DNA of 64,000 nt from Enterobacter cloacae (GTDB lineage: Bacteria; Pseudomonadota; Gammaproteobacteria; Enterobacterales; Enterobacteriaceae): positions 186,001-250,000 of the forward strand of contig NZ_JAALCJ010000007.1 in assembly GCF_011078175.1 (NCBI RefSeq), in the 5' to 3' direction. The position numbers and the translations under genes were made by a program. Position 1 is the stretch's first letter, and each line of letters begins with the position of its first letter. Positions 60,683 through 64,000 of this stretch are shown piece after piece. The notes under the pieces are model-generated. The model was not told the origin of the DNA and ran no database searches. It worked only from the letters and a program-made list of their open reading frames with translations.

Positions 60683-61675
60683 ATGAAAACCGCTTACATC
60701 GCAAAACAACGCCAGATCAGTTTCGTTAAATCCCATTTTTCCCGCCAGCTGGAGGAGAAGCTTGGCCTTATTGAAGTTCAGGCGCCGATTCTGAGCCGCG
60801 TGGGTGACGGGACGCAGGATAACTTGTCTGGTTGCGAAAAAGCGGTACAGGTAAAAGTGAAAACACTGCCAGATGCCCAGTTCGAAGTGGTTCATTCCCT
60901 GGCGAAGTGGAAGCGTCAAACCCTGGGACAACACGACTTCAGCGCGGGCGAAGGGCTTTACACGCACATGAAAGCCCTTCGCCCCGATGAAGACCGCCTC
61001 TCCCCGATTCACTCTGTCTACGTTGACCAGTGGGACTGGGAGCGCGTAATGGGAGATGGCGAACGTCACGTCGGTACGCTGAAATCCACCGTTGAGGCCA
61101 TCTATGCGGGGATCAAAGCAACCGAAGCGGCCGTAAGCAAAGAGTTTGGTCTGGCTCCGTTCCTGCCGGAAACGATCCACTTTGTTCACAGCCAGGAATT
61201 GCTGAGCCGTTTCCCGGTTCTGGATGCCAAAGGCCGCGAGCGGGCGATCGCCAAAGAGCTGGGCGCGGTATTCCTGATCGGCATTGGCGGGAAGTTGTCT
61301 GATGGTAAACGTCACGACGTGCGTGCGCCGGATTACGATGACTGGAGCACCGTGGGCGAAAGCGAATATGCCGGTCTGAACGGCGATATTCTGGTCTGGA
61401 ACCCGGTTCTTGAAGATGCGTTTGAACTCTCCTCGATGGGGATCCGCGTGGATGCTGAAGCACTGAAGCGTCAGCTGGCCGTGACCGGGGATGAAGATCG
61501 TCTGCAACTGGAGTGGCACCAGGCACTGCTGCGCGGTGAAATGCCGCAGACCATCGGCGGCGGTATTGGCCAGTCTCGTCTGACCATGCTGCTGCTGCAA
61601 CTGTCCCATATCGGTCAGGTGCAGTGTGGTGTCTGGCCGCAGCAGGTACGTGAAAGCGTCGGTTCTCTTCTTTAA
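60683..61675 (+). CDS. asnA: aspartate–ammonia ligase AsnA
   Basis: A 330-residue enzyme making asparagine from aspartate, ammonia and ATP; its fold is like class II aminoacyl-tRNA synthetases. Typical stretches: [45 protein letters not shown]. It is divergent from asnC (151 bp spacer) and its stop directly abuts the viaA stop from the other strand. Confidence 0.98.
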   Translation: MKTAYIAKQRQISFVKSHFSRQLEEKLGLIEVQAPILSRVGDGTQDNLSGCEKAVQVKVKTLPDAQFEVVHSLAKWKRQTLGQHDFSAGEGLYTHMKALRPDEDRLSPIHSVYVDQWDWERVMGDGERHVGTLKSTVEAIYAGIKATEAAVSKEFGLAPFLPETIHFVHSQELLSRFPVLDAKGRERAIAKELGAVFLIGIGGKLSDGKRHDVRAPDYDDWSTVGESEYAGLNGDILVWNPVLEDAFELSSMGIRVDAEALKRQLAVTGDEDRLQLEWHQALLRGEMPQTIGGGIGQSRLTMLLLQLSHIGQVQCGVWPQQVRESVGSLL

Positions 61676-63127
61676 TTAACGCCGCCAGCGTCTGAGCAGG
61701 CGGCTACGCAACCCGGTATCAAAGCGCCAGATGTGATCGAAAATGCGCATGATGCCGGGTTTTCCATGTGCAGACATCGCCACGGCATGGAACCGGTGCT
61801 GATGCACCCGCTGTAACTCCTTCACCTTATTCACCACGTCATCCGGCAGCCGCTGGGCAATAAAATCGGAAATCACCACCGCATCCGCGTCGTACCAGTC
61901 ACCGCCCTGCATGCGCTCAATGATGCTGCGAAAACAGCTGGCCAGATCGGTGCCGCCGCGAAAGCGCTGGCTTAAAAAGCGGATCGCCTGCTCCAGCCCC
62001 TGTGGGCTGGTCAGTTCATACCCCACAACTTCGCTGGAAAAGAGCATGACGTAGCAGCGACGACGATCGGCGAGTGCCACGCGCATCAGGGCCAGGCAGA
62101 ATGCTTTTGCGCACTGTTCATTAAAGCCCCCCATCGATCCAGACGTATCGACGCAAACAATGAATGGGCCGCGCGGCTGTTCGTCAAAATCGTGGTGCAC
62201 AACCGGACGCTGGCTGATCTTCTCGCGCCAGGCTTCACCGTGCAGTCGATAGGTAATGAGCTGTTTTTCCACCAGCCGGCGATAAAACTCATACTCCAGT
62301 TCGGTCATTCCCAGCGTGCTGAGTTCCGTAGGCAGCAGGCGCAGGATGTCATCGCTTTGCTGTAACCCGTCCACCTGCTCCGGTACGGTGGAGGGTTCGC
62401 GTACCAGCGTGCGGAAGGTCTCCATCGGCGCATCTTTCTTTGGGACCGACCGGGCCTCCCGGGAGCGGCCGAGCTGTTCTGCGAGCTTCATCAGCTCCGG
62501 CTGTTGTGCCAGAAAGTCACCGTACTTCACGATCAGCTGATAATCGCCCCGCTTTAACTGGCCGGCACTCATATCCCAGAGTCGACCGGCGGCGTTTTCA
62601 TTCTCCACCAGCACCTGTTCTAACTGGCCGCTCAGAGTCATTCGCTCCTGGACCTCACTGAGCAACTGTTCGCGCTCTTCGTCCAGCAACTGCTGATTAA
62701 GCGCCGTGGCCTGAACCACGAGGCTCAGACGCCAGCGCTGTAAAAACAGGGTATGCAGGGCGGGAGTAAAGCTGGGGTTGTCCGTGACCAGCGCTCTGGC
62801 CTGGCTGGCAAACGGGGAGTGAACGTTATCCAGCAGCGTCAGGGTTTGCTGAAGCTGAGCAATAAACTGCGGCGTTGAAAGCCGCTGGCACTGCTGGTAA
62901 CCAGCCACTTCCTCTGTCAGTTCCGGCGGAACTTCCGTCTCCTTAAACCGCTGACGCAGGTTATCGCGCCAGCGGGGAAGATCGTCCGTCATTGCTTTTC
63001 GGAGCTTCGGAAATTTTTCAAAGAAGGCCGCCAGCTGCGGTGAAGCGAGCAGGGTAATGACGACCTCTTCGATCAACCCCTCCTCGCTAACCGCCAGCAT
63101 GACGTTAAGCGTGTCCAGCGTTAGCAT
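61676..63127 (-). CDS. viaA: ViaA, VWA-domain partner of RavA
   Basis: A 483-residue protein. The C-terminal von Willebrand A domain has the MIDAS motif DTSGSMGG (near residue 328) and DFIAQ; the N-terminal part is helical. ViaA stimulates the MoxR-type ATPase RavA and is linked to respiratory complexes and aminoglycoside sensitivity in E. coli. It overlaps ravA by 7 bp. Confidence 0.96.
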   Translation of the reverse strand: MLTLDTLNVMLAVSEEGLIEEVVITLLASPQLAAFFEKFPKLRKAMTDDLPRWRDNLRQRFKETEVPPELTEEVAGYQQCQRLSTPQFIAQLQQTLTLLDNVHSPFASQARALVTDNPSFTPALHTLFLQRWRLSLVVQATALNQQLLDEEREQLLSEVQERMTLSGQLEQVLVENENAAGRLWDMSAGQLKRGDYQLIVKYGDFLAQQPELMKLAEQLGRSREARSVPKKDAPMETFRTLVREPSTVPEQVDGLQQSDDILRLLPTELSTLGMTELEYEFYRRLVEKQLITYRLHGEAWREKISQRPVVHHDFDEQPRGPFIVCVDTSGSMGGFNEQCAKAFCLALMRVALADRRRCYVMLFSSEVVGYELTSPQGLEQAIRFLSQRFRGGTDLASCFRSIIERMQGGDWYDADAVVISDFIAQRLPDDVVNKVKELQRVHQHRFHAVAMSAHGKPGIMRIFDHIWRFDTGLRSRLLRRWRR

Positions 63128-64000
63128 TGACGCGCCTGTTTGATCTGCGCGCTGACATCCTGCAAGCTGGCTTCAATGCGACCTAACCAGTCGCTATGGA
63201 TAAAGAGGCATTTCTGCTGCTCGCTGAAGCGCGTGTGCTGCTGATGCCATTCGTTATCCAGCGCGTCGAGCTGCTGTTTGATCTCCTCCGGAACAGTATC
63301 GGAGGCCGTGCCCGGCATCGCCAGGCGCGATCCCTGAAGGCTGACGTCGCGGATCACAAGGTGCTGGCTGCTGTCGACTTCCATCGACAGCGGCTGTGCA
63401 AAGCCGATACCGTTGAGTTTACCGCGGATCTCACCGCCTTTATCCAGCCACTGTACCAGCGCAACGCGTTCGATCGTCACATGCACAACCTGCATATCAT
63501 GAAGCTTCAGCGGCTGCTGAAGAAGAAGCGTGAGCGAGGCGTCAGTCAGCCCGGCTGGCAGTTCGTAGTGCGGTTTACGGGCAAACATCCCGCCAAGACG
63601 GTTCACCTTCAGCGCGGTCTTGTCACTTTGCTGCTGCTGGAGCTGAAGGCGACGTTGGGCAATCGCCCCCAGTTGATTAAGCATGGATTGCTGGCCCCAC
63701 GCGTGTCTGGTCATCAAAACGTCCAGCTGCTGCTGCATCAGATTCATTCCTTCTGCGTCATGCCACAGGCAGTCTTTCAGCAGGATCAGATCGATGGGAG
63801 CGACAGCATCGCGGCCGCTAAACAGCGCGCTTGCCTGGAGCAGGCGGATGGCTTTTTTCCAGCGACGATCGGAGACATACGGCGCGGAGGGCAGTAAATC
63901 AAGCTGCTGGCGCAGCATGAAGATCAGCTCAAAAACGGGATCGGGCAGTTTTATCTTGCCGATCTCCTCCTGCCACTGGTGGTATTCCTCGTCCGTGACC
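63121..64000 (-). CDS. ravA: MoxR-type ATPase RavA, C-terminal part (start outside window)
   Basis: The open frame continues to the window edge without a start; only about the last 293 residues are seen. They include the end of the AAA+ lid ([20 protein letters not shown], the sensor 2 region) and the LARA insertion that in E. coli contacts the lysine decarboxylase LdcI. The ATPase motifs lie outside. It is followed by viaA in the same operon. Confidence 0.95.
   Translation of the reverse strand, partial: VTDEEYHQWQEEIGKIKLPDPVFELIFMLRQQLDLLPSAPYVSDRRWKKAIRLLQASALFSGRDAVAPIDLILLKDCLWHDAEGMNLMQQQLDVLMTRHAWGQQSMLNQLGAIAQRRLQLQQQQSDKTALKVNRLGGMFARKPHYELPAGLTDASLTLLLQQPLKLHDMQVVHVTIERVALVQWLDKGGEIRGKLNGIGFAQPLSMEVDSSQHLVIRDVSLQGSRLAMPGTASDTVPEEIKQQLDALDNEWHQQHTRFSEQQKCLFIHSDWLGRIEASLQDVSAQIKQARQC

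Noticed and set aside
60620..61609. 329-codon open frame opposite asnA
   Set aside because: Shadow of asnA, rich in residues typical of reverse-complemented enterobacterial codons.

Overview
The window is a contiguous piece of an enterobacterial chromosome around the replication origin. Protein sequences and gene order (dgo–yidA–gyrB–recF–dnaN–dnaA–rpmH–rnpA–yidD–yidC–mnmE … phoU–pst … glmS–glmU–atp–rsmG–mnmG–oriC–mioC–asnC–asnA–viaA–ravA) match the Escherichia coli/Salmonella backbone as I remember it, but with differences: no tryptophanase operon between mnmE and mdtL, no yidB or yidX, and an intact glv operon. This fits Enterobacter (cloacae complex) or a close relative such as Lelliottia; the species cannot be fixed by eye. 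There are no rRNA or tRNA genes, insertion sequences, prophage genes or CRISPR arrays.

Layout. 1–3.3 kb: D-serine use (dsdC partial, dsdX, dsdA). 3.3–4.0 kb: small membrane proteins yidG/yidH. 4.1–8.0 kb: alpha-glucoside PTS and phospho-glucosidase (glvA, glvC) with a divergent GntR-type regulator (yidP). 8.0–12.7 kb: yidE, heat-shock pair ibpA/ibpB behind a sigma-32 promoter and a ROSE-type RNA thermometer, yidQ, yidR. 12.8–17.8 kb: D-galactonate operon dgoRKADT with a palindromic operator. 17.8–25 kb: yidA and the replication/topology operon dnaA-dnaN-recF-gyrB. 25.5–29.3 kb: rpmH-rnpA-yidD-yidC and mnmE. 29.4–35.3 kb: mdtL, yidZ, yieE, chrR, adeP, yieH. 35.4–40.0 kb: phosphate operon pstSCAB-phoU with Pho boxes. 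40.2–45.2 kb: a four-gene chaperone–usher fimbrial operon between pstS and glmS, the main accessory element. 45.4–48.9 kb: amino-sugar genes glmU-glmS with the attTn7 region at the glmS end. 49–56 kb: the complete ATP synthase operon. 56.5–59.2 kb: rsmG and mnmG. 59.25–59.53 kb: oriC with DnaA boxes and 14 GATC sites. 59.5–64 kb: mioC, asnC, asnA, viaA and a truncated ravA.

The initiator DnaA, the sliding clamp and the GATC-rich oriC lie about 35 kb apart with the ATP synthase and phosphate-uptake operons between them. Sugar and amino-acid modules (dsd, glv, dgo) each sit beside their own regulator. Intergenic spaces hold two palindromic repeat families: REP/BIME-like elements, and a second family of CCTCTCC…GGAGAGG hairpins present as 1, 2, 3 and 1 units at four places. 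I found no convincing new defence or mobile system. The most interesting items are the fimbrial operon and its palindromic upstream region, an internal 14-residue deficit in DsdA, a possible small transcript antisense to the yidE start, an RtT-like element inside the dgo operon, and Pho-box-like repeats on both strands upstream of pstS. Comparisons with E. coli proteins are from memory, not from a search.
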